Counted from the stretch's first letter, positions 16,645 through 26,257 are shown. The stretch is 64,000 bases of DNA from JBHHYN01 sp046757565 (GCA_046757565.1 JBHHYN010000002.1:1-64000); one strand, 5' to 3'. The notes: generated by a model from the sequence alone, not told the origin. Translations and numbers: made by a program.

Positions 16645-18636
16645 TTAGAACCCGAACAGGGTGATCATCGGTCCCAGCAGACTGGAGAGTGCGTACGGGG
16701 CGCCGCCGCCCTCCACATCCGCTCCCTGTTGCAACAACACTGCTGCCGTGCGGTCCGCGTGGGAGGTCTCTACCAGATGGGCCTGCCAGTAGGGATTAAA
16801 GGCGCTGCCCGCCTCCTGCTGGCCGTCGCCACGGGCAAAATAACTCAAATCGGTGGGGCGTTTGAAATAGACTTCGGACTTCGCCAGGACATCGAGCTGG
16901 CCGGCGCCCAGCTTTTCCGTCAACTGAAAGCGGCCGCCGGGCTCAGTCTCCGGGTTTTTACCGTCACTGGAGCGATCGAAGGCCGCCTCGTCCAGGGTGA
17001 CGCCGATCACGATCTGCGGTCCGCCTGAGCCATGCAGCGGGCGCTGGTTGTTGACGCCGGGGTCGAGAACAGTGTCCGTGTAGCGGGGCAGGCCGGCGTA
17101 GTTTTTATTGACCTGGCGTTTCCCCATGCCGGCCTGAAAGAAGATGCCGGGGGGCAGGGGGAACTCCCAGGCCAGCAGGTTATTGGCGCTGCTGCCATAG
17201 GCGTCTTTCGGGACCGGGCCTTTCAGTGCCGCGGATTTAATGCTCCCCATATGCGGTTTCTTGCTGGCCAGGAAGTTGTTCAACTTCTTCTTGTTCTTGC
17301 CCGCCTGGGCAAAGCCTGCGCCGAAAGGGAATTTGGTTGGCAAGGGTTTGTCAATGATGGTCAGTTTTTTGCCCAGAATGGTTGCCCCGGCTTTAATGCG
17401 ATCATTCTTGGCCACAAGATCTGCCCCGATATCCAGTATCTTGATACGTTTTTTCACAATGGGGATGACGATCCAGGCCTTGACCGAGAAACCGCCCCGC
17501 AGTCCAAGGCCGAGATTGGTGGTGTCCGCGGCGGACCAGTTGAAAAACTGGCCGGCGGCCTTGCCCTTATCGGTGCCGTTCAGCGGCACCACCAGCCGCA
17601 GTTCCCCACCCCCTTCGCGCGCGAGTTTCATGTGGATTTGCAGGTACATTCGCCAGGCGACTTCAGCGACACCGAAATAGAAGTGCTGGCCCGTGTCCAG
17701 CCCGTACCAGCCGTCGCCATCGCTGTCTTCGCTGTATTTTATCGGGCCCAGGTCCGGCAGCACCCCTGCATTATGGAGTTCTTTGAAGAGATCGAAATCC
17801 CAGCCCCGCGCCTTGGTAAAGATATCGCCGGAATCGTAGACCAGGGCAGCCAGCCGGGCATATCCCCCGGCGTCGGTATTGCCGGCAATGTCACTGTTGA
17901 TAGCGGCCTTTTTCACCCTGGTGGTGGGGTCATAGTTATGGGTGAATTTTTTGCCGGGTAATTTCGGCAGGGCGCCATAGGTGGCCAGATGGCCGATCAG
18001 GGACAACAGGCCATACTCCGACAGACGCGCGCCGTCGGGAGCATTCTGATCAATCATCTCGGATACGGCACCGAGGGCATAGACGGTGCTGGTCATATGA
18101 AAAATGTATTCGGCCCAGCCATAACCCTGGTTGAAGAAATGTACGCTAGTGACCGGTTTGTCCGCCAGCTTGGTCATGAATGGCACGATAAATTTATCAC
18201 CGCTTATTCTGAAGAACTTGCCCATGGCTTCGAGGGCGCCGGCCAGCGGCGCCAGGGGGGTGGGCTTCAAGGGTGTGGCATAGGCGCGCAGATAGTCGTC
18301 GAAGGAGCGCCAGTGATACGCCCAGGACGCCAGTCCCACCATTTGCCCAATGCTGACTTCATTGGCGATGATGGCGCGGTTCATATAGGCGGCAAAGTTC
18401 AGGTCCCGCGCCTCGATAACCGAGACGCTGTAGGCGACGGCATCGGCGGCGTTCTGCAGCTCCATTTTGTCGCTGGTGAGCTTGCCGGCCTTATACAGAA
18501 ACGCCATGGCGACCACCAGCACCGCCAGGAAAACGTAGACGAAAACGGCGGCCTGCCCCTGCTGCCGTCTCCATAACGACACTACACTCTTGAACTGCTT
18601 TCTGCCCTTGCCAGCTCTCGAAGCAAGGTCAAGCAT
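16645..18636 (-). CDS. TadG-like Flp pilus assembly protein
   Basis: The 663-residue protein has a basic N-terminus, one hydrophobic helix (about residues 30-50, AVFVYVFLAVLVVAMAFL) and then the TadG-type stretch LTSDKMELQNAADAVAYS. A long extracytoplasmic part follows. The N-terminal GQAAVF sequence resembles the prepilin motifs of its neighbours but lacks the +5 glutamate, so processing is doubtful. A DSDGDGWYGLD stretch (about residues 300-310) looks like a calcium-binding loop. No von Willebrand A domain of classic TadG was recognised. It follows the flp pilin gene by 18 bp. Confidence 0.82.
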   Translation of the reverse strand: MLDLASRAGKGRKQFKSVVSLWRRQQGQAAVFVYVFLAVLVVAMAFLYKAGKLTSDKMELQNAADAVAYSVSVIEARDLNFAAYMNRAIIANEVSIGQMVGLASWAYHWRSFDDYLRAYATPLKPTPLAPLAGALEAMGKFFRISGDKFIVPFMTKLADKPVTSVHFFNQGYGWAEYIFHMTSTVYALGAVSEMIDQNAPDGARLSEYGLLSLIGHLATYGALPKLPGKKFTHNYDPTTRVKKAAINSDIAGNTDAGGYARLAALVYDSGDIFTKARGWDFDLFKELHNAGVLPDLGPIKYSEDSDGDGWYGLDTGQHFYFGVAEVAWRMYLQIHMKLAREGGGELRLVVPLNGTDKGKAAGQFFNWSAADTTNLGLGLRGGFSVKAWIVIPIVKKRIKILDIGADLVAKNDRIKAGATILGKKLTIIDKPLPTKFPFGAGFAQAGKNKKKLNNFLASKKPHMGSIKSAALKGPVPKDAYGSSANNLLAWEFPLPPGIFFQAGMGKRQVNKNYAGLPRYTDTVLDPGVNNQRPLHGSGGPQIVIGVTLDEAAFDRSSDGKNPETEPGGRFQLTEKLGAGQLDVLAKSEVYFKRPTDLSYFARGDGQQEAGSAFNPYWQAHLVETSHADRTAAVLLQQGADVEGGGAPYALSSLLGPMITLFGF

Positions 18637-18654
18637 CCGCTGTGGGACAGAGAA

Positions 18655-18903
18655 TTACTGACCGGCGCCGGTATAGGTGCCCAAATCTTTATGTGCACTC
18701 TCGGCTTTTGCTTGATCCGCTGCAGCCTGTGCTGCTTTGGTATCGGCTTTCTTGCCGGCCAATTCCTGCGTCATGGATCCCATCTGGCTACGCAGGGTAT
18801 CGCCAAAGAACGAGTAGACGGCAATGGCGGCGATGGCGATCAGGGCAACGATAATGATGTACTCCGTCATGCCCTGTCCGATCTGCTTGAAGAATTTTTT
18901 CAT
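18655..18903 (-). CDS. flp: Flp pilin, major subunit candidate
   Basis: This 82-residue class IVb prepilin has leader MKKFFKQIG, predicted cleavage after Gly9, then QGMTEYIIIVALIAIAAIAV with Glu14-Tyr15 at +5/+6 as in the Flp family. The tail beyond the helix is Ala/Lys/Gln-rich and longer than in the smallest Flp pilins. A strong Shine-Dalgarno sequence (GGAGG, complement of 18907-18911) precedes the start, as expected for an abundant subunit. It is the first gene of the operon, and the 232-bp region to the divergent htpG must hold its promoter. Confidence 0.92.
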   Translation of the reverse strand: MKKFFKQIGQGMTEYIIIVALIAIAAIAVYSFFGDTLRSQMGSMTQELAGKKADTKAAQAAADQAKAESAHKDLGTYTGAGQ

Positions 18904-19059
18904 CGGAATCCTCCGGTACGGATTGGTTAAGCTTTTTGTCCGCCGGCTGTTATGATTATGGAGTTCACGATTTTATCTGCCGGCCACCAAATTATGGCGT
19001 TTAGCGTTGGGTAAAGCAATACGGTGTAGAATGTATGTGATGTTTTTCACACATCTTAC

Positions 19060-19088
19060 CTTGAAATTTCGCCGTTTCACCCCTAAAT
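19060..19088 (+). promoter_or_regulatory. sigma-32 heat-shock promoter of htpG
   Basis: CTTGAAA (19060-19066), a 13-bp spacer and CCCCTAAAT (19080-19088) match the sigma-32 consensus (CTTGAAA, 13-15 bp, CCCCATnT) almost exactly. The -10 element ends 47 bp before the htpG start codon, leaving room for a short leader with the AAGGAAA ribosome-binding site at 19120-19126. Heat-shock control of htpG by RpoH is established in E. coli; here it is inferred from this match. Confidence 0.88.
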
Positions 19089-19135
19089 AAGGGGTGGCTG
19101 AATCAACCAAAACATAATGAAGGAAACCGGCGCTA

Positions 19136-21055
19136 ATGACGACTGCAACGAATAAACAGACCCTGGGGTTCCAGGCCGAGGTCCAGCAGCTGCTGGACCT
19201 GATGATCCACTCCCTGTACAGCAACAAGGAGATCTTCCTGAGGGAATTGATATCCAATGCCTCCGATGCGGCGGATAAACTGCGCTTTGAAGGGCTCAGG
19301 GACGACAGCCTCTATGAAAATGATCCGGACCTCAAAATCCGGGTGGAATACAACAAGGAGCAAAAAACCCTCAGCGTCATCGACAATGGTATCGGCATGT
19401 CGCGGGACGAGGTGGTAGACAATCTGGGGATGATTGCCAAATCCGGTACCAAACAGTTCTTTGAGGCCCTGACCGGCGATCAAAACCAGGACTCCCGGCT
19501 CATCGGCCAGTTCGGGGTGGGTTTCTACTCCTCTTTTATTGTCGCCAGGAGCGTTGAGGTAGTCACCCGGCGGGCAGGGCTGTCGCGCCATGAAGGGGTG
19601 CGCTGGATCTCGAGCGGTGAAGGTGATTACACTATCGAGACTGTCGACCGGCCAAAACGGGGCACCCGGGTCGTGTTAACTCTGCGTGACGAGGAGCAGG
19701 AATTTCTCGATGGGTTCCGGATACGCTCGATTATCCGTAAATATTCCGATCACATCTCCCTGCCCATCATCATGATGACGGAAGGTGAAGATGAGAAAAA
19801 GAAGGGGAAAGGGGAAGAGACGGTCAACAGTGGCACCGCCCTGTGGACACGGTCCAGGAAGGAGATCAAGGAGGAGGAGTATCATGAATTCTACAAACAT
19901 GTGGGCCATGATTTTGAGGACCCCATGGCCTATGTGCACAACAAGGTTGAAGGCAAACTGGAATATACCAGTCTTCTGTTTATTCCCTCCAGAGCCCCGT
20001 TTGATCTGTGGGACAGGGAGCAGCGGCATGGTGTGAAACTCTATGTGAGGCGGATATTTATCATGGATGATGCCGAACAGCTTATCCCGGCCTATCTGAG
20101 ATTTGTGCGGGGCATCGTCGATTCCGATGACCTGCCGCTGAATATTTCCCGCGAGATCCTGCAGCACAACAAGACCATCGATGCCATCCGCGGCGGTTGT
20201 ACCCGGAAAATCCTGGACCTGCTTAAATCCATTGCTGAAAAGGATATGGAGAAATATGCCCGCTTCTGGAAGGAGTTTGGCCGTGTATTGAAGGAGGGGG
20301 TGATCGGAGAGCATGAAAAAGGGGAAGATCTTGCGAAACTGTTCCGGTTTGCCTCGACCCATGAAGACAGGGAGGAGCAGACCGTTGCGTTGCAGGACTA
20401 CGTCGGCCGAATGAAGGATGGCCAGAAAGCCATCTATTATGTTACGGCGGAAAACTACGCAACGGCAAAGAACAGTCCCCATCTTGAGATCTTCAAGGAA
20501 AAGGGGATTGAAGTCCTGTTGCTGACCGATCCCATCGATGAGTGGTTGACGGCCCATCTCACGGAATTTGATGGAAAGCCACTGCAATCAGTCAGCAAGG
20601 GTGAACTGGATCTGGACGGGCTGGGTGACAAGCAGACAAAGAAGGCTGCAAAAAAGGGTGGCAAGAAGTATGTCAATCTCACCAAACGCATCAAGAAGGC
20701 GCTTGGCGATCAGGTCAAGGAGGTGCGCATCACCCATCGCCTGATCAACTCACCCGCTTGCCTGGTGGTTGACGAACAGGCCATGGGCAGGCACCTGGAA
20801 CAATTGCTCAAGGCCTCGGGCCAGCAGATCCCGGGCTCCAAACCGATACTGGAAGTCAATCCGGCACACCCTATGGTGCTGCACCTGCAGGATGAGAAGG
20901 GGGAGGAACGGGTCAAGGATTGGTCGCAAATACTGTTCGACCAGGCCCTGCTCAGCGAGGGTGGCAGGTTGGATGATCCGGCTGCATTTGTACACCGGCT
21001 GAACAGTCTGTTTCTGGGGCTGACAGAGCGTGAGCCGGGCAACCCTGACGAGTGA
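19136..21055 (+). CDS. htpG: molecular chaperone HtpG (Hsp90)
   Basis: The 639-residue protein has the N-terminal ATPase signatures of bacterial Hsp90: FLRELISNASDAADKLR (about residues 28-44), DNGIGMSRDEV (about 83-93) and GQFGVGFYSSF. The middle domain contains LPLNISREILQHN. The C-terminal dimerisation domain is present, and there is no MEEVD tail, as in bacteria. It acts as a homodimeric, ATP-dependent cytoplasmic chaperone. The start was chosen for the GAAGGAAA ribosome-binding site and the conserved QTLGFQAEV start. A lysine-rich insert around residues 218-226 is slightly unusual. It is transcribed divergently from the Tad operon. Confidence 0.97.
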   Translation: MTTATNKQTLGFQAEVQQLLDLMIHSLYSNKEIFLRELISNASDAADKLRFEGLRDDSLYENDPDLKIRVEYNKEQKTLSVIDNGIGMSRDEVVDNLGMIAKSGTKQFFEALTGDQNQDSRLIGQFGVGFYSSFIVARSVEVVTRRAGLSRHEGVRWISSGEGDYTIETVDRPKRGTRVVLTLRDEEQEFLDGFRIRSIIRKYSDHISLPIIMMTEGEDEKKKGKGEETVNSGTALWTRSRKEIKEEEYHEFYKHVGHDFEDPMAYVHNKVEGKLEYTSLLFIPSRAPFDLWDREQRHGVKLYVRRIFIMDDAEQLIPAYLRFVRGIVDSDDLPLNISREILQHNKTIDAIRGGCTRKILDLLKSIAEKDMEKYARFWKEFGRVLKEGVIGEHEKGEDLAKLFRFASTHEDREEQTVALQDYVGRMKDGQKAIYYVTAENYATAKNSPHLEIFKEKGIEVLLLTDPIDEWLTAHLTEFDGKPLQSVSKGELDLDGLGDKQTKKAAKKGGKKYVNLTKRIKKALGDQVKEVRITHRLINSPACLVVDEQAMGRHLEQLLKASGQQIPGSKPILEVNPAHPMVLHLQDEKGEERVKDWSQILFDQALLSEGGRLDDPAAFVHRLNSLFLGLTEREPGNPDE

Positions 21056-21247
21056 CACGGATATCCCCATCAGATTAAGGCGCGGTTCGAATGTATGCGG
21101 ATGTAATGATAGCCTGTACCGGTTCTTGTGTCGCAGGACCGTACCCACCGTCCCGGGTTACAGGCGGTGATCAATATAATCCTGTCATCCTGCAGGATAA
21201 ATCGACTAGAATTGAATCTGGGTGCGATGAGATCCCGATAATTACCA

Positions 21248-22873
21248 ATGGAAATTTCGAAAGTCGATTTCTCGAATCTTCTTGAAGAGCTGACCGACAT
21301 CGGTATTGCCTTGTCGGCGCAGAAGGACCACAGCCGGCTACTGGAGATGATTCTGCTCAAGGCCAAGGAACTGACTAACGCTGATGGGGGCACCCTCTAT
21401 ACCCGCACCGAGGATGATCAACTAAGGTTCGAGATCATGCTGACCGAATCACTGGGATTTCATAAAGGCGGCACCAGCGGCGAAACCATTGAATTCTACC
21501 CCATCTCCCTGTATGACAAAGAGGGCAATCCAAATAAACATATGGTGGCCTCATGGGCTGCTTTGAGTGGTGAAACTGTTAATATCAAAGATGCCTATAT
21601 CGACGAACAGTTCGATTTTTCCGGCACACGCCAGTTTGACAAGAAGACGGGTTACCGTTCGAAATCGTTTCTGACTGTGCCACTGACCAATCATGAGAAC
21701 GAGAACATCGGTGTTTTACAACTACTGAATGCCCAGGATCCCGAAACGGGAGCGGTCATACCCTTTTCTGATCTGGACCAGCAGGTGGTGGAATCACTGG
21801 CTTCCCAGGCAGCGGTAACGATCACCAATCGCAGCCTCATCGATGCCTTGAAGCAGCTGTTCGATGCCATGATCCAGTTAATTGCCAATGCCATCGATGA
21901 GAAATCGCCCTATACCGCCGGTCATTGCCGCAGGGTCCCGGAGCTGACCAACATGATTGCCGCAGCTGCTTGCAATGTAAAGACCGGACCACTGAAGGAT
22001 TTTGATATGGATGAAAAGGAGAAATATGCACTGGATGTGGCCGGCTGGCTGCATGATTGCGGCAAGATTACCACGCCCGAACATGTGGTGGATAAAGGCA
22101 CCAAGCTGGAAACTATCTACGACCGGATACATACCGTCGAGACCCGGTTCGAAGTGCTGGTCCGGGACCGGGAGATCGCTGCGTTACGGCGCAGGCTGGA
22201 ACAACATAATATTGATAGTGCTCTGGATAACGACGAGGCCTACCAATCCGGGATTGATCAACTCAATGAAGCAAGGGAGTTAGTCCGTGCCGGTAACATC
22301 GGTGGTGAATTCATGAGTGACGAGAACCAGGACCGGATCAGACAGATCGCCAAACAAAAGTGGACCGACCATGAGGGCAAGGAACGCAATCTGTTGACGG
22401 ATAATGAGGTGCAAAATCTGGTGATTGGGAGGGGCACGCTGACAGTGCGTGAGCGGGAGATTATCAACAACCATATCTCCGTTACCATCAAGATGCTGGA
22501 ATCCCTGCCTTATCCGAAACATCTTGCCCGCGTCCCGGAGTATGCCGGCGGTCATCATGAGAAAATGGACGGTACCGGTTATCCCCGGGGCCTGACCCGT
22601 GAACAGATGTCCATCCCTGCGCGAATGATGGGGATTGCGGACATTTTTGAGGCGTTAACGGCCGGCGACCGCCCCTACAAGAAGGCAATGCCCCTGTCCC
22701 AGGCACTGAAAATACTGGGCAACATGAAGCTTGAACAGCATATCGATCCGGACCTGTTTGACATATTTATCCATGACAAGGTCTATATGAAATATGCTGA
22801 GAAGTTCCTTGCTCCGGAACAGATCGATGATTTTGATATCACAACGATCCCGGGATATGCGCCGGTTCAGTAA
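21248..22873 (+). CDS. GAF/HD-GYP domain protein (likely c-di-GMP phosphodiesterase)
   Basis: The 541-residue protein has an N-terminal GAF domain (about residues 15-195; SKSFLTVPLTNHENENIGVL) and a C-terminal HD-GYP domain. The metal-binding HD pair is His269-Asp270 (WLHDCGK). The later signature HHEKMDGTGYPRG (residues 436-448) contains the GYP triad. HD-GYP enzymes hydrolyse c-di-GMP. Between the HD pair and the segment LTVREREIINNH, about 100 extra residues are inserted (about 298-398), so the domain is longer than the standard one. No membrane segment is seen. The GAF ligand is unknown. Confidence 0.88.
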   Translation: MEISKVDFSNLLEELTDIGIALSAQKDHSRLLEMILLKAKELTNADGGTLYTRTEDDQLRFEIMLTESLGFHKGGTSGETIEFYPISLYDKEGNPNKHMVASWAALSGETVNIKDAYIDEQFDFSGTRQFDKKTGYRSKSFLTVPLTNHENENIGVLQLLNAQDPETGAVIPFSDLDQQVVESLASQAAVTITNRSLIDALKQLFDAMIQLIANAIDEKSPYTAGHCRRVPELTNMIAAAACNVKTGPLKDFDMDEKEKYALDVAGWLHDCGKITTPEHVVDKGTKLETIYDRIHTVETRFEVLVRDREIAALRRRLEQHNIDSALDNDEAYQSGIDQLNEARELVRAGNIGGEFMSDENQDRIRQIAKQKWTDHEGKERNLLTDNEVQNLVIGRGTLTVREREIINNHISVTIKMLESLPYPKHLARVPEYAGGHHEKMDGTGYPRGLTREQMSIPARMMGIADIFEALTAGDRPYKKAMPLSQALKILGNMKLEQHIDPDLFDIFIHDKVYMKYAEKFLAPEQIDDFDITTIPGYAPVQ

Positions 22874-22876
22874 CTG

Positions 22877-22904
22877 AAGGTTCAGGGTTCAAGGTTCAAC
22901 GTTA
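22877..22904. repeat. heptanucleotide array (AAGGTTC type)
   Basis: Four consecutive 7-bp units, AAGGTTC, AGGGTTC, AAGGTTC and AACGTTA, begin three bases after the stop codon of the HD-GYP gene. The units are reverse complements of the GAACCTT units found at 37266-37377 and 41053-41094. The array overlaps the region from which the N-terminus of PrmB would be expected to be translated. Confidence 0.7.
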
Positions 22905-22979
22905 GATATTATTACTGATCCATTAATCACACCGCGCCAACTCGTCCGCTGGGCGGAGCAATGTTTCAGGGAAGCAGAT

Positions 22980-23810
22980 TTGTACTATGGGCATGGTACG
23001 GACAATCCTTTCGATGAAGCAGTTTACCTGGTGTTGCGGGCGCTTGCTCTGCCGTTTGACGTCGATGATGCTGTGCTTGATGCGCCCATTACCGGGGAAG
23101 AACGGCGACGGGTTATGGTGCTTGTCGAAAGACGTATTCAATTGCGGCTACCGGTCGCTTACCTGATCAACGAAGCCTGGTTCTCCGGCCTCCCCTTTTA
23201 CGTCGATGAACGTGTTCTGGTGCCGCGTTCACCGATTGCCGAATTGATTGAGGAACGGTTCTCCCCATGGCTGCAGGAATCAGCTATCACCCGTATACTG
23301 GATATTGGCACCGGAAGTGGTTGTATTGCCGTGGCCTGCGCCCTGGCCTTCCCCCATGCAAGGGTTGATGCGGTGGATAGCAGCAGTGCCGCCCTTGCGG
23401 TGGCAGACAGGAATATCGTTCACTATCAACTGTCGGATCGGGTCCGTCTTCTACAATCGGATCTGTATGCGGCGCTTGGAGCGCAGCGCTACGATGTGAT
23501 TGTTGCCAATCCGCCTTATGTCAGCGCGAACGAACTGTCGCACCTGCCTCCGGAATACCGGCATGAACCGCTCCCGGCGCTGCATGCCGGAGAAGGCGGC
23601 CTGGCTGTGGTGCGCCGGTTATTGACGCATACGCGCCCTCATCTTGAGGGGCATGGAGTCCTCATCGTCGAGGTAGGCAACCGGCAGGATGCAGTGAGCC
23701 AGGCATTTCCCGACCTGCCGTTTATCTGGCTCGAGTTTGAGCGGGGCGGCGAAGGTGTCTTCTTATTGAGGGCAACGGACCTGGCGCACAGCAGTGCCTT
23801 TGCTGACTGA
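22980..23810 (+). CDS. prmB: 50S ribosomal protein L3 glutamine methyltransferase PrmB
   Basis: The product is a class I SAM-dependent methyltransferase with glycine-rich motif I ([16 protein letters not shown]) and the catalytic NPPYV motif ([15 protein letters not shown]), as in PrmB/HemK. The [18 protein letters not shown] start and [13 protein letters not shown] are specific to PrmB, which methylates a glutamine of ribosomal protein L3. The called TTG gives 276 residues. The open frame continues upstream and encodes PRQLVRWAEQCFREAD, which matches the expected PrmB N-terminal helix, but no ATG, GTG or TTG lies in it back to a stop at 22875-22877. The true start may therefore be a rare codon such as ATT at 22908 or 22911. 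It precedes aroC, a common order. Confidence 0.9.
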   Translation: MYYGHGTDNPFDEAVYLVLRALALPFDVDDAVLDAPITGEERRRVMVLVERRIQLRLPVAYLINEAWFSGLPFYVDERVLVPRSPIAELIEERFSPWLQESAITRILDIGTGSGCIAVACALAFPHARVDAVDSSSAALAVADRNIVHYQLSDRVRLLQSDLYAALGAQRYDVIVANPPYVSANELSHLPPEYRHEPLPALHAGEGGLAVVRRLLTHTRPHLEGHGVLIVEVGNRQDAVSQAFPDLPFIWLEFERGGEGVFLLRATDLAHSSAFAD

Positions 23811-23890
23811 CAAGATTCCGGCCCAGGTACATATTGTCAGCGCCATTCTTTACGAGCGTTATGGGTCATATCCCGCTAGAATATTCACCC

Positions 23891-24991
23891 ATGTCGGGAA
23901 ATACATTCGGAAAATTATTCACGGTCACGCAGTGTGGTGAGAGCCACGGCGCCGGCTATCTGTGTATCGTCGATGGCTGTCCTCCGGGAATGACCCTTGG
24001 CGAAACCGATTTGCAGAAAGACCTGGACCGCCGTAAACCCGGTAAGTCCCGCCACGTTACGCAACGGCGGGAATCAGACAGGGTCAATATTATCTCCGGT
24101 GTGTTTGAAGGAACGACAACAGGTACCCCAATCGGGCTCTTGATTGAAAATGAGGATCAACGCTCCAGAGACTATTCCGGCATTAAGGACCGCTTCCGTC
24201 CCGGGCATGCGGACTATACCTATCAACAGAAATACGGCATCCGCGATTACCGCGGCGGCGGCCGTGCCTCGGCGCGCGAGACCTGCATGCGGGTGGCGGC
24301 GGGGGCCATTGCAAAAAAATACCTTTATGAACACTATCGTCTGCTTGTGCGTGCATATCTGGCGCAACTTGGACCGATTCCCATCGAACACAAGGACTGG
24401 AACGAAGTCGAAGGCAACCCCTTCTTTTGTCCCGATGCGGACAAGGTGGCGGAACTGGAAGCCTACATGGATGCCTTGCGCAAGCAAGGTAATTCGGTGG
24501 GGGCGCGGGTCAATGTGGTTGCCGAAAACGTGCCGGCCGGTCTGGGTGAGCCGGTATTCGATCGTCTGGATGCGGATATCGCCAAGGCCATGATGAGCAT
24601 TAATGCCGTGAAGGCCGTTGAGATGGGGGCGGGTTTCGATGCCGTCGAACAGAAAGGCACTGAACACCGCGACGAGATCACGCCCGGCGGGTTTTTGAGT
24701 AATCGCGCCGGCGGCGTGCTGGGGGGGATCTCTTCCGGTCAGGATATCCTGGTCAGTATGGCCCTCAAACCGACATCGAGTATCCGCTTGCCTGCCAGGA
24801 CCGTCAACATCAAGGGAGAAGCGGTCGAGGTTGCTACGACTGGCCGTCATGATCCCTGCGTCGGTATCCGCGCTGTGCCTATTGCCGAAGCGATGCTGGC
24901 GCTGGTGCTGATGGATCACGCCCTGCGCCACCGGGCGCAGAATCTGGACGTGAAATCCGAAACACCGCTCATTCCCGCATCGGCTGATTGA
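23891..24991 (+). CDS. aroC: chorismate synthase AroC
   Basis: The 366-residue enzyme converts 5-enolpyruvylshikimate-3-phosphate to chorismate, the last step of the shikimate pathway, with reduced FMN. Characteristic segments are the start [27 protein letters not shown]-type [33 protein letters not shown] and GGISSGQDI. An in-frame ATG at 23861 and a further upstream start exist, but the family almost always begins MSGNTFG, so 23891 was chosen. It follows prmB by 80 bp. A hairpin begins at the stop codon. Confidence 0.96.
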   Translation: MSGNTFGKLFTVTQCGESHGAGYLCIVDGCPPGMTLGETDLQKDLDRRKPGKSRHVTQRRESDRVNIISGVFEGTTTGTPIGLLIENEDQRSRDYSGIKDRFRPGHADYTYQQKYGIRDYRGGGRASARETCMRVAAGAIAKKYLYEHYRLLVRAYLAQLGPIPIEHKDWNEVEGNPFFCPDADKVAELEAYMDALRKQGNSVGARVNVVAENVPAGLGEPVFDRLDADIAKAMMSINAVKAVEMGAGFDAVEQKGTEHRDEITPGGFLSNRAGGVLGGISSGQDILVSMALKPTSSIRLPARTVNIKGEAVEVATTGRHDPCVGIRAVPIAEAMLALVLMDHALRHRAQNLDVKSETPLIPASAD

Positions 24992-25028
24992 CCCGCATAG
25001 AGCCAGCGTACTCATGCACTATGCGGGT
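24991..25028. repeat. hairpin with 18-bp motif after aroC
   Basis: Arms ACCCGCATAG (24991-25000) and CTATGCGGGT (25019-25028) are perfect 10-bp complements with an 18-bp loop. The left arm starts at the last base of the aroC stop codon. The right part, CTCATGCACTATGCGGGT (25011-25028), is one mismatch from the sequence at 29934-29951 and close to the ends of the element at 54516-54768. It may act as a transcription terminator or be a mobile-element remnant; no strong T-run follows. Confidence 0.6.
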
Positions 25029-25102
25029 TAACCGTTTTGTCTGAGTCGTGATCGGTCCCTGGAGCTATTGCCTTCCAGGATGTCGCGCTGTATGGGCGTC
25101 GC

Positions 25103-26257
25103 ATGATCAGTAGTGGCCGCACGCCGGCCGTTCCCTATTACCGCCTGTCCGGGTTTTATTTGTTCTACTTTGCCACGCTTGGCGCCTTTTTACCCTACTG
25201 GTCACCCTATCTCAAATCCATCGGCTTCGATGCCGCCTCGATCGGACAACTGACGGCGATCCTCGCCGCGACCAAGATCATTGCCCCGAATATCTGGGGC
25301 TGGATCGGCGATCATCACGGACAGCGTATACGTATCATCCGGCTGGCATCGTTGCTGGCCTGTATGTCATTTGCCGGTATGTTGGTTACCCAATCTTTTG
25401 GGTGGATGGCGCTGATCTTTGGCGTCTTCGGGTTTTTCTGGAACGCGGCCCTGCCCCAGTTTGAGGCGATTACGTTGACACACCTTGGCGAGTCCAGCCA
25501 CTCCTATACTAGGATACGGATCTGGGGTTCCATAGGCTTTATCGTCACCGTGCTGGTGTTGGGAAAATATTTTGAATCGCATGCGCTGCAACAACTGCCG
25601 GGTGTCGTGTTTATTTTATTATTTGCCATCGTCCTGGCAAGTATGGCCGTACCGGAACGTGCCGCTGCAGAGAGGCAAAAACCGGCCGGCTCCCTGTTCA
25701 GTGTGCTGAGGCAAGCGGAGATCATGGCCCTGTTTGCTGTCTGCTTTCTCATGCAGTTCAGTCATGCTCCGTATTATACGTTTTATTCCATCTATCTCGA
25801 CGACCATGGTTATTCCCCATCGTTTGTCGGAAGCATGTGGGCGATAAGCGTTGTGGCTGAAGTGGCCGTCTTTTTTTATATACCGCAATTGATCGCATGG
25901 GCCGGCCTTCGCTTGCTGTTATTGACCAGCCTGGCAATAACCTGTGTGCGCTGGTTGATCATTGCCTATTCCGTTGATGTAGTGACGTTAGTGATTGCCG
26001 GACAACTCATGCACGCAGCCACCTTCGGCATCTATCATGCGGCGGCAATCCAGCTGATACATCGTCATTTTACGGGACGCTTGCAAGGCAGGGGTCAGGC
26101 GCTCTACAGTAGCGTGAGTTTCGGTGTGGGCTTGTCTGCCGGCAGCCTGATGGTCGGTTATTCATGGAACAGTCTGGGAAGTGTCATGAGTTTCCAGGGC
26201 GCCGCGCTGGCCTCTTTTGCCGCGCTCCTCATTGCCTGGCGCTGGATTCGAAATTGA
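25103..26257 (+). CDS. MFS transporter, HcaT/nucleoside-symporter-like
   Basis: The 384-residue inner-membrane protein has about twelve hydrophobic segments. The N-terminal stretch YYRLSGFYLFYFATLGAFLP and the motif PNIWGWIGDHHGQR (about residues 56-69) are typical of the MFS_1-like group that includes the 3-phenylpropionate transporter HcaT. An RIWGSIGFIV motif (about 137-146) is also conserved there. Substrate cannot be inferred. It lies 111 bp after aroC and is probably a separate unit because of the hairpin between them. It converges on the receiver gene at 26333. Confidence 0.85.
   Translation: MISSGRTPAVPYYRLSGFYLFYFATLGAFLPYWSPYLKSIGFDAASIGQLTAILAATKIIAPNIWGWIGDHHGQRIRIIRLASLLACMSFAGMLVTQSFGWMALIFGVFGFFWNAALPQFEAITLTHLGESSHSYTRIRIWGSIGFIVTVLVLGKYFESHALQQLPGVVFILLFAIVLASMAVPERAAAERQKPAGSLFSVLRQAEIMALFAVCFLMQFSHAPYYTFYSIYLDDHGYSPSFVGSMWAISVVAEVAVFFYIPQLIAWAGLRLLLLTSLAITCVRWLIIAYSVDVVTLVIAGQLMHAATFGIYHAAAIQLIHRHFTGRLQGRGQALYSSVSFGVGLSAGSLMVGYSWNSLGSVMSFQGAALASFAALLIAWRWIRN

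Noticed and set aside
16645..18636. von Willebrand A domain of classic TadG
   Set aside because: The DxSxS metal-binding motif and following threonine were not found.
21080..21100. GGTTCGAAT as a tRNA T-loop
   Set aside because: No acceptor stem, D-loop or anticodon arm can be placed around it.
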